DNA of 64,000 nt from an uncultured Bacteroidales bacterium (GCA_902792535.1 CADAZU010000019.1:1-64000), one strand, 5' to 3'; positions 25,747-35,803 are shown, counted from the first letter of the stretch. The notes: generated by a model not told the origin, from the letters alone. A program made the numbers and translations.

Positions 25747-27002
25747 TCATAGGATTGCTGCTGGCGATCAGTATCTGCGCAGGGGCGAATACAATCGCGA
25801 ACGATACGACGGCAGCCAAGCATGCGAAGGCAGAGAAGAAGCCGACGAAGGGTCTGCTGTTCTTCTATCGGATGGGAAACTGGGTCGATAATTATCTACT
25901 GCGAGGGATCGACACCTCTTATATCGGTTTGCCAGAACATAGCTGGCGCGTGGCGTACACCAATGGTATGGTGGGCGTCAACTCGAATCTCACGTCCTTC
26001 ACCGATGCGCAGAACAATGGCGTTCAGGCTGTGACGCTGCAGAACAAGACGACGCCGTCTGTCGATTTGGGTTTCTACGCCGGCTACCGCGGTTTCGGCT
26101 TCGGCTACAGCTGGGACGCCATCAACGCCTACGCGCAACGGCTCTCTTTCTCGCTCGGCAGTAAGTTCATCGGTATCGATTTCGGTATCCATACCAGCAC
26201 GAATATCCACACTAATCTGCAATTCGGCGACCAACAGAACTGGGATTTCGGCAAAGACAAAGTTATCATCACGAATGCGAGCCTGAACCTATGGTATGCG
26301 CTGAACGCGCGCCATTACTCCCATCAGGCAGCCGTCAAACAATCGTATCTCCAGAAACAGACGGCGGGTTCGCTGCTGCTTCATCTTGCATACACCTCCA
26401 GCCAGGTGCAGTTGCGCGACACGCTGCGTTACACAGACAACAACGTGCCGCTGCTGCCGCTGCTGATGTCCAGTCTGACAGCCATCCGCACGCGCCAGAT
26501 AGCCGTTGGTATAGGCTATGGCATCAACTACACGCCCAACAAAGGCAAAGTGGTACTGCACGCCTCCGCTGCAGCGATGTTAGTGACCTATACGGTCAAT
26601 TTAGCCTCTTTCTACCTGCCGGACAGCATTGCGGAAGGGCTGCCGGACGACCCGATGTACAACCTCAATCCGTCTTATCCGGTGCATGTGACGGGTAACA
26701 TGCGCGCGGCGGTGAGCTGGGAGATCAACAAATGGGTGCATCTGAATGCATGGGCTACGGCGGAGAACATACGCTTCCGCTCCGGTTGGACCGCCAATGA
26801 CAACTATATCAAGCTCAGCAACTGGAACTGGAAGGTGCAAGCGTCGGTAGGCGTCCGTTTCGGCGCGGGAAAAGACAGGCTGCAAAGGGCGTTGGCGAAA
26901 AGTTCTCAGCCGTCAGAAGTCAGCCTTCAGACACCGGAGGTACCGAAAAAAAGCCGGGTACCCAAATGGATCACCGACTTTTTCTGGAGTCCGAAATACT
27001 AA
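25731..27002 (+). CDS. DUF4421-type outer-membrane protein
   Basis: A 423-aa exported protein with signal peptide (MRKRVVIGLLLAISICAGAN). The stretch NYLLRGIDTSYIGLPEHSWR and the following strand-rich region (VDLGFYAGYRGFGFGYSWDA) match the DUF4421 family, thought to be outer-membrane barrels in Bacteroidetes. Near the C-terminus SSQPSEVSLQTPEVP is encoded by a cagc-type repeat (26903-26938). It starts 16 nt before the end of the GH88/GH105 gene, so it is the last member of the pot-led operon. Function unknown. Confidence 0.78.
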   Translation: MRKRVVIGLLLAISICAGANTIANDTTAAKHAKAEKKPTKGLLFFYRMGNWVDNYLLRGIDTSYIGLPEHSWRVAYTNGMVGVNSNLTSFTDAQNNGVQAVTLQNKTTPSVDLGFYAGYRGFGFGYSWDAINAYAQRLSFSLGSKFIGIDFGIHTSTNIHTNLQFGDQQNWDFGKDKVIITNASLNLWYALNARHYSHQAAVKQSYLQKQTAGSLLLHLAYTSSQVQLRDTLRYTDNNVPLLPLLMSSLTAIRTRQIAVGIGYGINYTPNKGKVVLHASAAAMLVTYTVNLASFYLPDSIAEGLPDDPMYNLNPSYPVHVTGNMRAAVSWEINKWVHLNAWATAENIRFRSGWTANDNYIKLSNWNWKVQASVGVRFGAGKDRLQRALAKSSQPSEVSLQTPEVPKKSRVPKWITDFFWSPKY

Positions 27003-27013
27003 GCCCCACCCGA

Positions 27014-27032
27014 CCTCCCCATGGAGGGGAGG
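27014..27032. terminator. hairpin between convergent operons
   Basis: CCTCCCC (27014-27020), loop ATGGA, GGGGAGG (27026-27032) in the 33-nt gap between stops. It is GC-rich with no long T run on either side. It resembles the CCCTCTC/GAGAGGG palindrome inside the C69 gene (9033-9051), so it may be a repeat family that here serves as a shared terminator. Confidence 0.6.
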
Positions 27033-27035
27033 AGA

Positions 27036-30000
27036 CTATTTCACGATCACTCTGTGCGAAGCACGGGTATTTTCCTCATTCAGGATTAAGAGATAGCATC
27101 CTTGCGAAGCCGGAGTCTGAATATCCGAGTTATCGTAAGGCTGTGCGCTATACTGCCGTCCCATCAGGTCATACCAGCATGCCATACCTTTGCCTTTGAC
27201 CTGCATCTGTGCAGACGGCGGTACGAGCGACGGCATATCCGTTACCTCTGCCGCTACCGGCACAGGAATGAACGGACAGGTGAAGAGTTTGACGCCGTCG
27301 TTACGCGTCAGCAACGCCGTATATTCCTCTCCGAAACGCAGTTGTGCATCTTCTCCGGCGAAATAGTTGAACTCTATTGCGCCATCTATCGGCTGACCCG
27401 ATACATACCATTGTACGGAATCGAAGACATAGCCTCCGTTATAATCCGCATTCTTGATCGCCAGCACATCATTCCACCGCTGGGCAATCACCGACGAAGC
27501 ATAACGCATCGTGACGGTAAACGGAATCGTGACATTGAACTCGGGCTTGGTATCCTCCAGCAACAGCGTACCGGTATAGACATTCGGGTAAAGCGACGGA
27601 TCGATAGGAATATCTATCTGATGGCGTCCTTTCGGCTGTTGACCTTCTACCGGACCGTCCGACTGGATAGCCGGATTGCTGAAAGTATAGGTATAGCGGA
27701 GGCTGCGTCCACGCTTGATATCATATACCAGCGAAAGGACAGGATCGCCCTCACAAAGCAGATATGCTGAATCCGGCATAGAAGCTATCAACGACTCATA
27801 TATCTCCAGATTCAGGACATACGTGATTCTGCAATCCGTCTGCATCGGGATTGTATCTAACAGCGATTTGGTTCCTTCGCCATATGTACGTCCCATATAG
27901 GTGAACGGCAGGTTCTCCGGCAGCAGCATTGTGTCGTGGTAGTTACGTACCGGCTCGACCAGCTCCAGATAGATGATACTGTCGCAGGAGGTAACCGGGT
28001 TTAAGAGCACAACGGAATCCACGATACCATAGGTATGGAAAACGGTATCCGTTCTCTCTTTCCATTGGAAGCCGGCGCCTTTGCGGTCCTCGTCGCAGAG
28101 AACATAGGTCTGGGTCTCATGAGTCGGACCGAGCGGATCCAGATGAAGGTCATAAGAGATTACATCCTCGCACGTGCCGCATGTGACACGCAACGTGACA
28201 TGGAAATCACCACCCTCAATCGGGAAATCGAAAGTCGGTTTCGCCTCGTCCGACCAGCCATAGGGGATACCCTCTACATTCCACTCATAGGTCTCGATAT
28301 GATAGTTCTCGGATACGAGGGTGTCTTCCAGCACGTGGTCGATCTCCTGTACCCAAGAGGGCGAAGCATCGAACTGCACCTTATAGATATCATTGCGGCA
28401 GTTGCGGATGATATTCGGTTTGTTCATTACCGCAATCGGGTTGGTAGCCAGCGTAGAAGCATAGAGCGAGAAGAAACAGGTACTATCCTGGACGAACATA
28501 CAATCCACTACATAGAGACTGTCGTCCTGCATACCGGCATGGTACTCCTGATTGCGTCCCAAGATATACTGCTCGGGCAGCGAACCATCCGGACGGCGGT
28601 AACGCTCGTTATACGCATACGCCCAGCGGTACTCAAATCCGTCCGGCGCCATGAAATCAGGGTTGATCTCGCCGCACTTCATGCCCTTCAGCTTACCGTC
28701 GGAGCAACCGAGGGTAAAGTATGCATATCCGGAGTGAACGGAGAAAGTACAATCATGGGTGGTCAGACGGACAGTCAGTTTCTTTCCCTGATACTCCGGC
28801 TTGCGGAGGTTGACACCGACGGTAGTCCATTCTTTCCATACCACATCGTCCGACGTCTGCGCCACTTCGCTGGACGTGATATGCCATCCTTGGGCAATCG
28901 CCTCCTTCGTGAGTTTACTGCCATTCATGACATCGTTGGCATTGAAATCCGCCATACCGCATCGTCCGATAGAAACACCATTGATCAACATATCGAGCAG
29001 GAAACGGGGGTTCTCATAGTCGGCATGTCCCGGAGCCTCCAAAAGCGGCATGTATTTGAGCAGGAGCACCGGATATTTGATTGTATCCACATTGAAGGAA
29101 AACTCAATCCGCTCCGCTTGGTCATTGGAATCCCAGTTGCCGAGACGAACAGAAGCCAATTCCCCATCCGGCACCGTCTTCGCCAAACCTCCCGTACGGG
29201 GTTCCGTCTCCGTACGGTCAAAATGGATCGTATGGCGGCTGCTCATCTTCTCCGGACCGTCATCCACTCTCTCGATTCTGAAATCGTTGAAATCAGCGGA
29301 GCTGGTAGGATTCGACTGATTGACATAACAAACGGCATTATCCAGATTCAGATAGTCCACACACATCTGGTCGGGATAGTACACCAGTTTCGATGCGATA
29401 GTCTTCAGACTATAGTCGTCATCCTCGCATATTGCGCGAACTACGAAGTCCGTCTGGCCGACAGCCAAGCCAGTGAAAGAAGTCTGATTGCCGGTCACAT
29501 TCTTCGGTCCGGACCAGGTACCGGTCTCATAAGAATAGGCATATACCTCATAATTGGTTGCAGTACCCTCCCAAGAAAGATTGATCGTTGTTCCGCTCGG
29601 CGTGACGGTGAGGTTAGAGGGAGCAGGACATGGAGGTGTATCGCGGATATTGATATTATCCACCATAGCTCCCGGCTGCTGCGCAATATTGGAACCATTG
29701 GTCCATACAAACGCCAGATAGTGGGGTGTACCGTCACATAGGCGACCCGAAATCTTGGCTGCACATTGATGCCAAGTGGAGTTCGCCGAGAGATAATTGA
29801 TACGCGCGCCTGGCTGAAGTTGGACCATATAGTTCAAATATTGACCGGGGATAACCGCATTCATATTAGACATCACAGGAATAGAATCCATCAGATGCGT
29901 TGTCACATTCTCCTCCGTCATCGGAATCCAGAAGAGATAGAGACCGTCAAAATCGCTTGCCACATTCGCCATCGAGCAATAGTCAAACATGAGGGTGTAA

Positions 30001-30311
30001 TCTCCGTCAATCGCATCCAAAGAGATGGTATCATAGGCGAAGACCCAGCAACTCTTGCTGGAATAATGCGCCGTTGCACCGCCGTCGTCGGATATATAGA
30101 GACCATAGCTACCCATCCGGTCATTATTGCCCGGAGCGCCCAGATACCATTTGTTGGTCAACTGTTTGGATATAGTATTGGTAGCGGGGTTCAGGATCCA
30201 ACGCGCGCGAGCCGCCTCGTTCTCAAAATCGCAGGAATACCGCCTTACGGCTTGTAGGGGCATGGTTATTGCCCATGCCGCCAAGAGGGTTATGGAGAAT
30301 AATCGTTTCAT
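27036..30311 (-). CDS. T9SS-secreted adhesin-like protein (1091 aa)
   Basis: A large exported surface protein. The signal peptide starts MKRLFSITLLAAWAITMPLQ; an ATG 6 nt upstream (30317) is also possible. Residues ~25-230 form a jelly-roll of the cleaved-adhesin/MAM type (SCDFENEAARARWILNP, YGLYISDDGG, DNINI). A fibronectin type III domain follows (PAPSNLTVTPSGTTINLSWE). Later come PKD-like and Cys-containing repeats (TYVLCDEDRKGAGFQW, SCDSIIYLELV). The end (YDLMGRQY, QGCYLLILNEE, HRVIVK) is a type A T9SS tail. It is last in the barrel-OmpA-adhesin-adhesin operon. Paralogous to the next gene along its length. Confidence 0.83.
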   Translation of the reverse strand: MKRLFSITLLAAWAITMPLQAVRRYSCDFENEAARARWILNPATNTISKQLTNKWYLGAPGNNDRMGSYGLYISDDGGATAHYSSKSCWVFAYDTISLDAIDGDYTLMFDYCSMANVASDFDGLYLFWIPMTEENVTTHLMDSIPVMSNMNAVIPGQYLNYMVQLQPGARINYLSANSTWHQCAAKISGRLCDGTPHYLAFVWTNGSNIAQQPGAMVDNINIRDTPPCPAPSNLTVTPSGTTINLSWEGTATNYEVYAYSYETGTWSGPKNVTGNQTSFTGLAVGQTDFVVRAICEDDDYSLKTIASKLVYYPDQMCVDYLNLDNAVCYVNQSNPTSSADFNDFRIERVDDGPEKMSSRHTIHFDRTETEPRTGGLAKTVPDGELASVRLGNWDSNDQAERIEFSFNVDTIKYPVLLLKYMPLLEAPGHADYENPRFLLDMLINGVSIGRCGMADFNANDVMNGSKLTKEAIAQGWHITSSEVAQTSDDVVWKEWTTVGVNLRKPEYQGKKLTVRLTTHDCTFSVHSGYAYFTLGCSDGKLKGMKCGEINPDFMAPDGFEYRWAYAYNERYRRPDGSLPEQYILGRNQEYHAGMQDDSLYVVDCMFVQDSTCFFSLYASTLATNPIAVMNKPNIIRNCRNDIYKVQFDASPSWVQEIDHVLEDTLVSENYHIETYEWNVEGIPYGWSDEAKPTFDFPIEGGDFHVTLRVTCGTCEDVISYDLHLDPLGPTHETQTYVLCDEDRKGAGFQWKERTDTVFHTYGIVDSVVLLNPVTSCDSIIYLELVEPVRNYHDTMLLPENLPFTYMGRTYGEGTKSLLDTIPMQTDCRITYVLNLEIYESLIASMPDSAYLLCEGDPVLSLVYDIKRGRSLRYTYTFSNPAIQSDGPVEGQQPKGRHQIDIPIDPSLYPNVYTGTLLLEDTKPEFNVTIPFTVTMRYASSVIAQRWNDVLAIKNADYNGGYVFDSVQWYVSGQPIDGAIEFNYFAGEDAQLRFGEEYTALLTRNDGVKLFTCPFIPVPVAAEVTDMPSLVPPSAQMQVKGKGMACWYDLMGRQYSAQPYDNSDIQTPASQGCYLLILNEENTRASHRVIVK

Positions 30312-30337
30312 ATACATCTATAGTGTGAGTTTCTAAT

Positions 30338-33300
30338 TTATTCAGCTATCATGATTTGCGCTTGGGTCTCTCCTTGCGCATCTACGGATTTGATGATATA
30401 AGCACCCTTCTGGTCCGGCGTCGGCAGAGAGGTGTATCCCTGCGGCAGAGAGAAGGTGGAATAGAGTTGGCCGGAGATGGTATAATACCATATCGTCACG
30501 GACCGCTCCATATACATCGGCATGTGCTGACCCGCCGGCACGATCGTCGGATATGCCGTCTGCTGCTCGTGGTAAACGGGCTGGATCGGACAAGTCTTCA
30601 TTATACTGCCGTCCGCACGCGTAAGCAGTACGTAATAGGTGGAGTTCACATCCAGCGGCTGGTAGAGATACGAATGGGTCTCGCCCTCCAGAGGCATATC
30701 ATCTTTATACCACTGGAATGCCGTGAAGTCAAATCCTCCGTTATATTTCGGACTCAGCAGCGTCAGCACATCGTTCCATTTCTGCTCCACAATCGAACTA
30801 CGATAGCGGATCTCCACATTGCGAACCTGGGTATAGGTGCCGCAGCAGAACTGGTAGAAGGCTATCTCCGCCTGGTAAACACCCGGCGTGATCGTATCGG
30901 GATACGGAATCCGCACTTCGCTCAGTCCCTTCGTATAGATCATCGTATCGCGCAGCGAAGGCGTATTGAACTTGATACCCAGACTGTCATACTCTCCCGC
31001 CGTAATATCGAAGGTGATGAACAACTCCTCGTCGTCCGCGCAGATAAAGGAAAGGGTGTCCACCGTCGTCCGGATACGTTCGTTGACCGTCAGGGTGAGA
31101 TATACAGCGCTGTCGCAACCGTTCGTGGTCTTGAGCATGATCTGGTGGTTCACCAGAGGCTGGTTATACTTGATACCATTGATGGTCACCGACTGGTCGG
31201 AACAGATCGAGTCATGGATAAAGACATCTGCCGGCCTCGGGAATATCTTCAGGAACATGGTAGAGAGGGAGTCGCATCCCGCGAAATTCTTGAATACCTC
31301 TGTCACCACTGTATCTTTGTCGTAATACTCATTGCCGAACTTAACGGGTTCCTCCGAACAAGATACCAGATGCAGCTCCGAAGCAACCGAGCGGATATCG
31401 GGCACGTAGATTGTGTCGACACGCGTACTATCGCACATATTGCCTTCGCCGGAACCGATATAGCACGTGTATGTCACCTCGATTGAGTCTCCGGCAATAG
31501 GAGCCGTATAAGTAGGAGCCTTAGCTCCCGTCTCCGTGCGATATCCATCCGAGAGGCGGCGGAAGATCCAGTTATAGTCCACGCAAGGCTCCGAGGTATG
31601 GTTCTCTTCCTCCCCGTATTTCGTCATCACATGGGAGGTATTGGTGATCTTGAGTTTGGAGGTACACTTGTTATATATGGGTTCATACGTATATTCCGGT
31701 ACCGGGAAACGCGGCGCGGAGACCGTACTGATCTCGAAATAGCAGGAGTCCTGCTCTATAAAGCTGACTTTACAGGTATAGGTATGCAGGCTGGCATCCA
31801 CATCGAGTTCCTGCTCGGTGCTGACAACCGCTCCCGTCTCGTCGGTCCACTCATAGGCAAAACCATCCGGCGCTTTCGCTACCAAACGGGCATCACTACC
31901 GCAGTTCTCCGTATGAATATGCGCGTTCGCGCAATCCGCCGTGAAATACGCATAGGCATAGTGTCCGTCCCATGCGCAGTCCATGACGGTAAATTGCACC
32001 TTGATATGCTGGCCGTTATAAGGCATCAGGTTGACACCGATCATCGTCCAGTCTTTCCATGCCACACCGCCGTCTTCGGTCATATTCCAACCGGAGTTGA
32101 CAGCATCCGTATAGTTAAACTCCGCACGTCCGCAGGTAGCATCAATCAGGTTATCGTTCTGGTCCAATACCTTCAGGTCGAATTTCGGCTCGGCGTCTCC
32201 GTGGTCGGGCGGGTTCTCAAAGACCACCGCATATCGAACAAGCAGAATACCCTGGTAAGTCGAATCCACTATCACATCGTATGTGATGGACTCCGCTTCG
32301 CCGCCGTCCTTCCAGTTACCCAGACGGACAGAAGCCATCGCGCCTTCCGGTACCGTATGCAGCAGGTTATCCGTTCGCGGATCCGTCTCGGTAGGATCCA
32401 GATGGAGCGTATGACGGCTCATCTCCGAATCGGGGCCATAGTCTATTACTCCTATATTATCATAAGGCGTGCCTCCGGAACCTCCATAAGACCGATTCGG
32501 GTTATAACCATAGGTACAAGTGACATTAGCACCATACAAATCCAGATAATTGATACAGTGGTTATCGGGGCAATAGACCAGAATAAGCGTCTTGTACACA
32601 TAAGCGGTAGTCAGCTCTCCCGCCAAAGCGCGCACACGGACATCATAGGTTCCCTCCACAACCGGTTTTATCACATAAGAGCAGTTGTTTCCGTCCCGTT
32701 CAAAGCCCTCTGTCTCGTATTCCGTACTGATACCGGAGAAGCGTGTCCACTTGGATGTTCCCACCGCGCGGTATTGCACCTCAAACTCGGTCTGCTCGCT
32801 CTCCCAGGATACAATGATGGTCGAGTCTTCGCATATCGGCAAGGCTTGCACGTTCCGCGGTTTTTTCAACGACGCATCGTTGATCTGCACATTATCAATC
32901 GCAATAGACGTGCGTGAGAGCGAATCAACCTGGTTATCGTTTTCCCAGAGGAATACGATTGTCCAAGTATAGGAAGAGTAAGCCGGATTAATCTTGAGTT
33001 CCTCCATCGTCACGTTCTGCCACGTCTCGCTACCGCATATATACTGCTGGGTATAGATAGTTGCATCCTCCGGCCAAGTTACATAACTCTTGGGATTGGG
33101 AGGCAGAGGCGAGAGACGTCCGCTTGTCTCAGACACTAACGAACTGAGTTCATAGCCGCTATTCGGCGTAGTAAGCAGGATCTCCGGGCATATCATCACA
33201 TAGAGACGGGAGTGGAGCGAGTCGCCTCGTCCTTTCCAGTCGAAACTAATGGCATAATGTCCCTCATCCGTGGTACTCTGCGGAAATTGGTAACGCAAAT

Positions 33301-33565
33301 AAGCCGCTACCACATTCGGTTTCTTATTATAATTGGGATCCGTCCCGTCCGCTGTGATATAGAGCGCCTGCTTACCCTCGCTATGTACCGCCGAGCCGAC
33401 CATCCATTGGTCCGCCGCATTCGGTGTGCCGGAGTTCAACACCCAGGCAGAGAGATTTTCTCCCTCCTCAAAACTGCACTGATACGGCAGTCCGGAAGCA
33501 GGTGTCTGCGCCCAAGCCAGAACGCAGAACAGCAAGGAGATATATGTTAATAGTACCTTTTTCAT
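30338..33565 (-). CDS. T9SS-secreted adhesin-like protein (1075 aa)
   Basis: Paralogue of the downstream adhesin. Signal peptide MKKVLLTYISLLFCVLAWAQ; jelly-roll module (YQCSFEEGENLSAWVLNSG, AIDNVQIND); fibronectin type III (NVQALPICEDSTIIVSWESE). A second jelly-roll follows (ASVRLGNWKDGGEAESITYD); the matching ASVRLGNWDSNDQAERIEFS lies in the 1091-aa gene. SCDS-type repeats (FAGCDSLSTMFLKIFP, TTNGCDSAVYLTLTV) follow, then a T9SS tail (YYTISGQLYS, KGAYIIKSVD). The start lies 2 nt after the OmpA-like gene. Ligands unknown. Confidence 0.83.
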   Translation of the reverse strand: MKKVLLTYISLLFCVLAWAQTPASGLPYQCSFEEGENLSAWVLNSGTPNAADQWMVGSAVHSEGKQALYITADGTDPNYNKKPNVVAAYLRYQFPQSTTDEGHYAISFDWKGRGDSLHSRLYVMICPEILLTTPNSGYELSSLVSETSGRLSPLPPNPKSYVTWPEDATIYTQQYICGSETWQNVTMEELKINPAYSSYTWTIVFLWENDNQVDSLSRTSIAIDNVQINDASLKKPRNVQALPICEDSTIIVSWESEQTEFEVQYRAVGTSKWTRFSGISTEYETEGFERDGNNCSYVIKPVVEGTYDVRVRALAGELTTAYVYKTLILVYCPDNHCINYLDLYGANVTCTYGYNPNRSYGGSGGTPYDNIGVIDYGPDSEMSRHTLHLDPTETDPRTDNLLHTVPEGAMASVRLGNWKDGGEAESITYDVIVDSTYQGILLVRYAVVFENPPDHGDAEPKFDLKVLDQNDNLIDATCGRAEFNYTDAVNSGWNMTEDGGVAWKDWTMIGVNLMPYNGQHIKVQFTVMDCAWDGHYAYAYFTADCANAHIHTENCGSDARLVAKAPDGFAYEWTDETGAVVSTEQELDVDASLHTYTCKVSFIEQDSCYFEISTVSAPRFPVPEYTYEPIYNKCTSKLKITNTSHVMTKYGEEENHTSEPCVDYNWIFRRLSDGYRTETGAKAPTYTAPIAGDSIEVTYTCYIGSGEGNMCDSTRVDTIYVPDIRSVASELHLVSCSEEPVKFGNEYYDKDTVVTEVFKNFAGCDSLSTMFLKIFPRPADVFIHDSICSDQSVTINGIKYNQPLVNHQIMLKTTNGCDSAVYLTLTVNERIRTTVDTLSFICADDEELFITFDITAGEYDSLGIKFNTPSLRDTMIYTKGLSEVRIPYPDTITPGVYQAEIAFYQFCCGTYTQVRNVEIRYRSSIVEQKWNDVLTLLSPKYNGGFDFTAFQWYKDDMPLEGETHSYLYQPLDVNSTYYVLLTRADGSIMKTCPIQPVYHEQQTAYPTIVPAGQHMPMYMERSVTIWYYTISGQLYSTFSLPQGYTSLPTPDQKGAYIIKSVDAQGETQAQIMIAE

Positions 33566-33567
33566 TG

Positions 33568-35799
33568 TTAGAAGACTTGTTGGATATCCTCGTCGCCCAC
33601 ATCGGTGATAGTGAACTCTACGCGGCGGTTGAGCTGACGTCCCTCATCGGTGTCATTATCCGCCACAGGCTCTTTCTCGCCCTTACCTTCCGCCGTCATA
33701 CGCTCTGCCGCCACACCGCGTTTGATCAGGTCATTACGAACGGCGTTCGCACGACCCTCGGACAGGATCTGGTTCGCTTCATCGGTACCCACCGCATCGG
33801 TGTGACCCACGATATGGATCTGTACGGACGGGTTCTCCAGCAGGAAGTTAGCCAGATCCGACATCGCTTGCTCGGACTGCGGCAGAATGACCGTCTTGTT
33901 GGTAGCGAAGAAGAGGTTCTCGATCTTCACCTTTATACCCTCTTTGATATGCTGCATATAGAGGTCGAAGGTATCGCGCACGAAATGGAGCGTGTCTTCC
34001 TTCGGCATATAGCCTGCAGCGGAGAGGCGGGCGATATAATCGCCTTCCCGCAGCGGTGTCTCGATGAAGCCGTCGTCCGACGACTGCGCGGTATAGAGCG
34101 CGATCGTATCTGCCAGCGAGGTCATACGTGCAGTAGCCTCGATCGGCTCGCGGGTATCTACGTCGTAGATATTCATACAGAGCGTATAGACGATCGGCGC
34201 CGGAATACGCTTCAGCGGCAGTTTGATCGTGTCATACGTAAACTCCTCTACGTTATGCAGAATCGTATCCGAAGGATAATAGCCGTTCTTGGTTGCCGAT
34301 ACGCGGTAGCCGCCTTCCGGCACACGACCCACTTTGACTACACCCTGGCGGTTGGAGTTCTTATGCTTGGTTTTCTCCGTAGCCTGCTCTATCACCTCGA
34401 CCGAAGCGCCACCCAAAGCGAGCGCCGTCTCCTCGTCGTATGCATATACGCCCAGACGCGGTTGCGGTTTAGCCGGCATCGGACTCGTCTCCAAGTGCTT
34501 GCGCGGCAGTTCGAACCATACGGCGAACTTCACGCCCACGAGGAAAGGATTGACCTTTGCCGCTTGCGCTGAAGTGGTAGCCAAAGCCGAGTTGACCGGG
34601 AAGTTGAGCGGATTCGCGGCTACCAGCATTTGGGTCGGTATATCCTGCGCTCCGACGGCAGGGGTATAACTCAACGAATTGAGGAAACCATAGTCGGCGA
34701 AGAGCGATACGCGCAGTTTCGGCGTTGCTTTCACCCACTCGTCGAGGTTCACTCCGACCTCCGCGGAAGCCGCAACGTTCAGACCGAAGTTCACTTTCGT
34801 TGCGGGACGGGACAACGCTGCGTCCGTCACCAGCGAATGCTTGTACATATCGGTCAGACCGTCGATCAGGGTTCTATCCTCTATCGTCGTGGAATAGACT
34901 CCGCCGATCGTCGATTGCCCCAGCAGACCGAAGCCCACTTTCACACCGGCCTGCCAGAAGAGAGGTATTTTCTTCAACTCCATACCGAACAACAGCGGGA
35001 CTTGGATAAATCCGCCGATGAGTTTGTCGTTCAGCTTCGCGAAGTTATAATGATAAATCATCTCATTGGCATATGGTTGCATGCCGTATTGAAGGGCGAA
35101 AGCGCCGTTATCGCCGTTCGATATACCCATGACGGAGTTGTAGAAATTGAACTCTGCGCCCACGGTCATGAGGAATTGCTTGTAGCGCAACTGGTATCCC
35201 AAGCCGAGACCTCCGCCCACGAAGCCGTTGTCTTTGTTCTTGAATCCGACGGGGTTCAATCCCTCTGCTGCCGGAGCGGAATAGCCGATACCGGAGGTGA
35301 AGAGGTTGCTGTATCCGATCTGTCCCCAAAATCCGAGACGATGGGATATATCGCGGTTGAGATAATTGATGACGCGCCGGTTCTTCTTCTCTATCGCCGC
35401 TATCTGCGCCATGTATTGCTCTTTCTCCTCCGCAGCGCTCAACTCCGGCGCCTGCTTTGGAGCCGGTTTGGAAGCCTTGGCGGTAGTTGCTTTTCTGGAC
35501 GAAGCCGCTTTCGCTTGCTGCGCTTTGGCTTTGTCGCGTGCTTTCTGCTTGTCGGCAGCGGCTTTCGCCTGCTCTTTCTTCTTCTGAGCAGCCGCTTTCT
35601 CGCGCTCCTTGAGCGCTTTGGCTTTCGCCTTCTCGCGTTCCTTCTGGCGTTTCGCTTTCTCTTTCTCGCGTTGCGCCTTCGCCTTCGCTTTTGCGTCCAC
35701 GGCATAAACTGCCGCTATGCGGTTATCTACCATAGATACCATCGGAGCGATGGTAGCCATACCCATTGCCATTAAAAGTATGTAGACGATTCGTTTCAT
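33568..35799 (-). CDS. OmpA-family protein with barrel and Lys/Ala-rich head
   Basis: A 743-aa envelope protein. Residues ~1-35 are a signal and hydrophobic head. Residues ~38-110 are low-complexity K/A/E/R/Q (KAKAQREKEKAKRQKEREKA and so on), probably one long charged helix. Residues ~140-430 are an outer-membrane barrel (HRLGFWGQIGYSNLFTSGIG, ending VGVKFAVWFELPRK) related to the barrels at 35804 and 59786. Two carboxypeptidase-like beta domains follow. The last ~110 residues are the OmpA C-terminal peptidoglycan-binding domain (IHIVGHTDAVGTDEANQILS, GRANAVRNDLIKRGV, LNRRVEF). It would tie the outer membrane to the cell wall. Follows the barrel gene by 4 nt. Confidence 0.88.
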   Translation of the reverse strand: MKRIVYILLMAMGMATIAPMVSMVDNRIAAVYAVDAKAKAKAQREKEKAKRQKEREKAKAKALKEREKAAAQKKKEQAKAAADKQKARDKAKAQQAKAASSRKATTAKASKPAPKQAPELSAAEEKEQYMAQIAAIEKKNRRVINYLNRDISHRLGFWGQIGYSNLFTSGIGYSAPAAEGLNPVGFKNKDNGFVGGGLGLGYQLRYKQFLMTVGAEFNFYNSVMGISNGDNGAFALQYGMQPYANEMIYHYNFAKLNDKLIGGFIQVPLLFGMELKKIPLFWQAGVKVGFGLLGQSTIGGVYSTTIEDRTLIDGLTDMYKHSLVTDAALSRPATKVNFGLNVAASAEVGVNLDEWVKATPKLRVSLFADYGFLNSLSYTPAVGAQDIPTQMLVAANPLNFPVNSALATTSAQAAKVNPFLVGVKFAVWFELPRKHLETSPMPAKPQPRLGVYAYDEETALALGGASVEVIEQATEKTKHKNSNRQGVVKVGRVPEGGYRVSATKNGYYPSDTILHNVEEFTYDTIKLPLKRIPAPIVYTLCMNIYDVDTREPIEATARMTSLADTIALYTAQSSDDGFIETPLREGDYIARLSAAGYMPKEDTLHFVRDTFDLYMQHIKEGIKVKIENLFFATNKTVILPQSEQAMSDLANFLLENPSVQIHIVGHTDAVGTDEANQILSEGRANAVRNDLIKRGVAAERMTAEGKGEKEPVADNDTDEGRQLNRRVEFTITDVGDEDIQQVF

Positions 35800-35803
35800 G
35801 AGC

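Noticed and set aside
28035..29741. 568-codon plus-strand open frame opposite the 1091-aa adhesin
   Set aside because: It is antisense to a gene with a signal peptide, recognisable domains and a T9SS tail. The composition (many R, I, H) is typical of a codon-bias shadow and has no start context.
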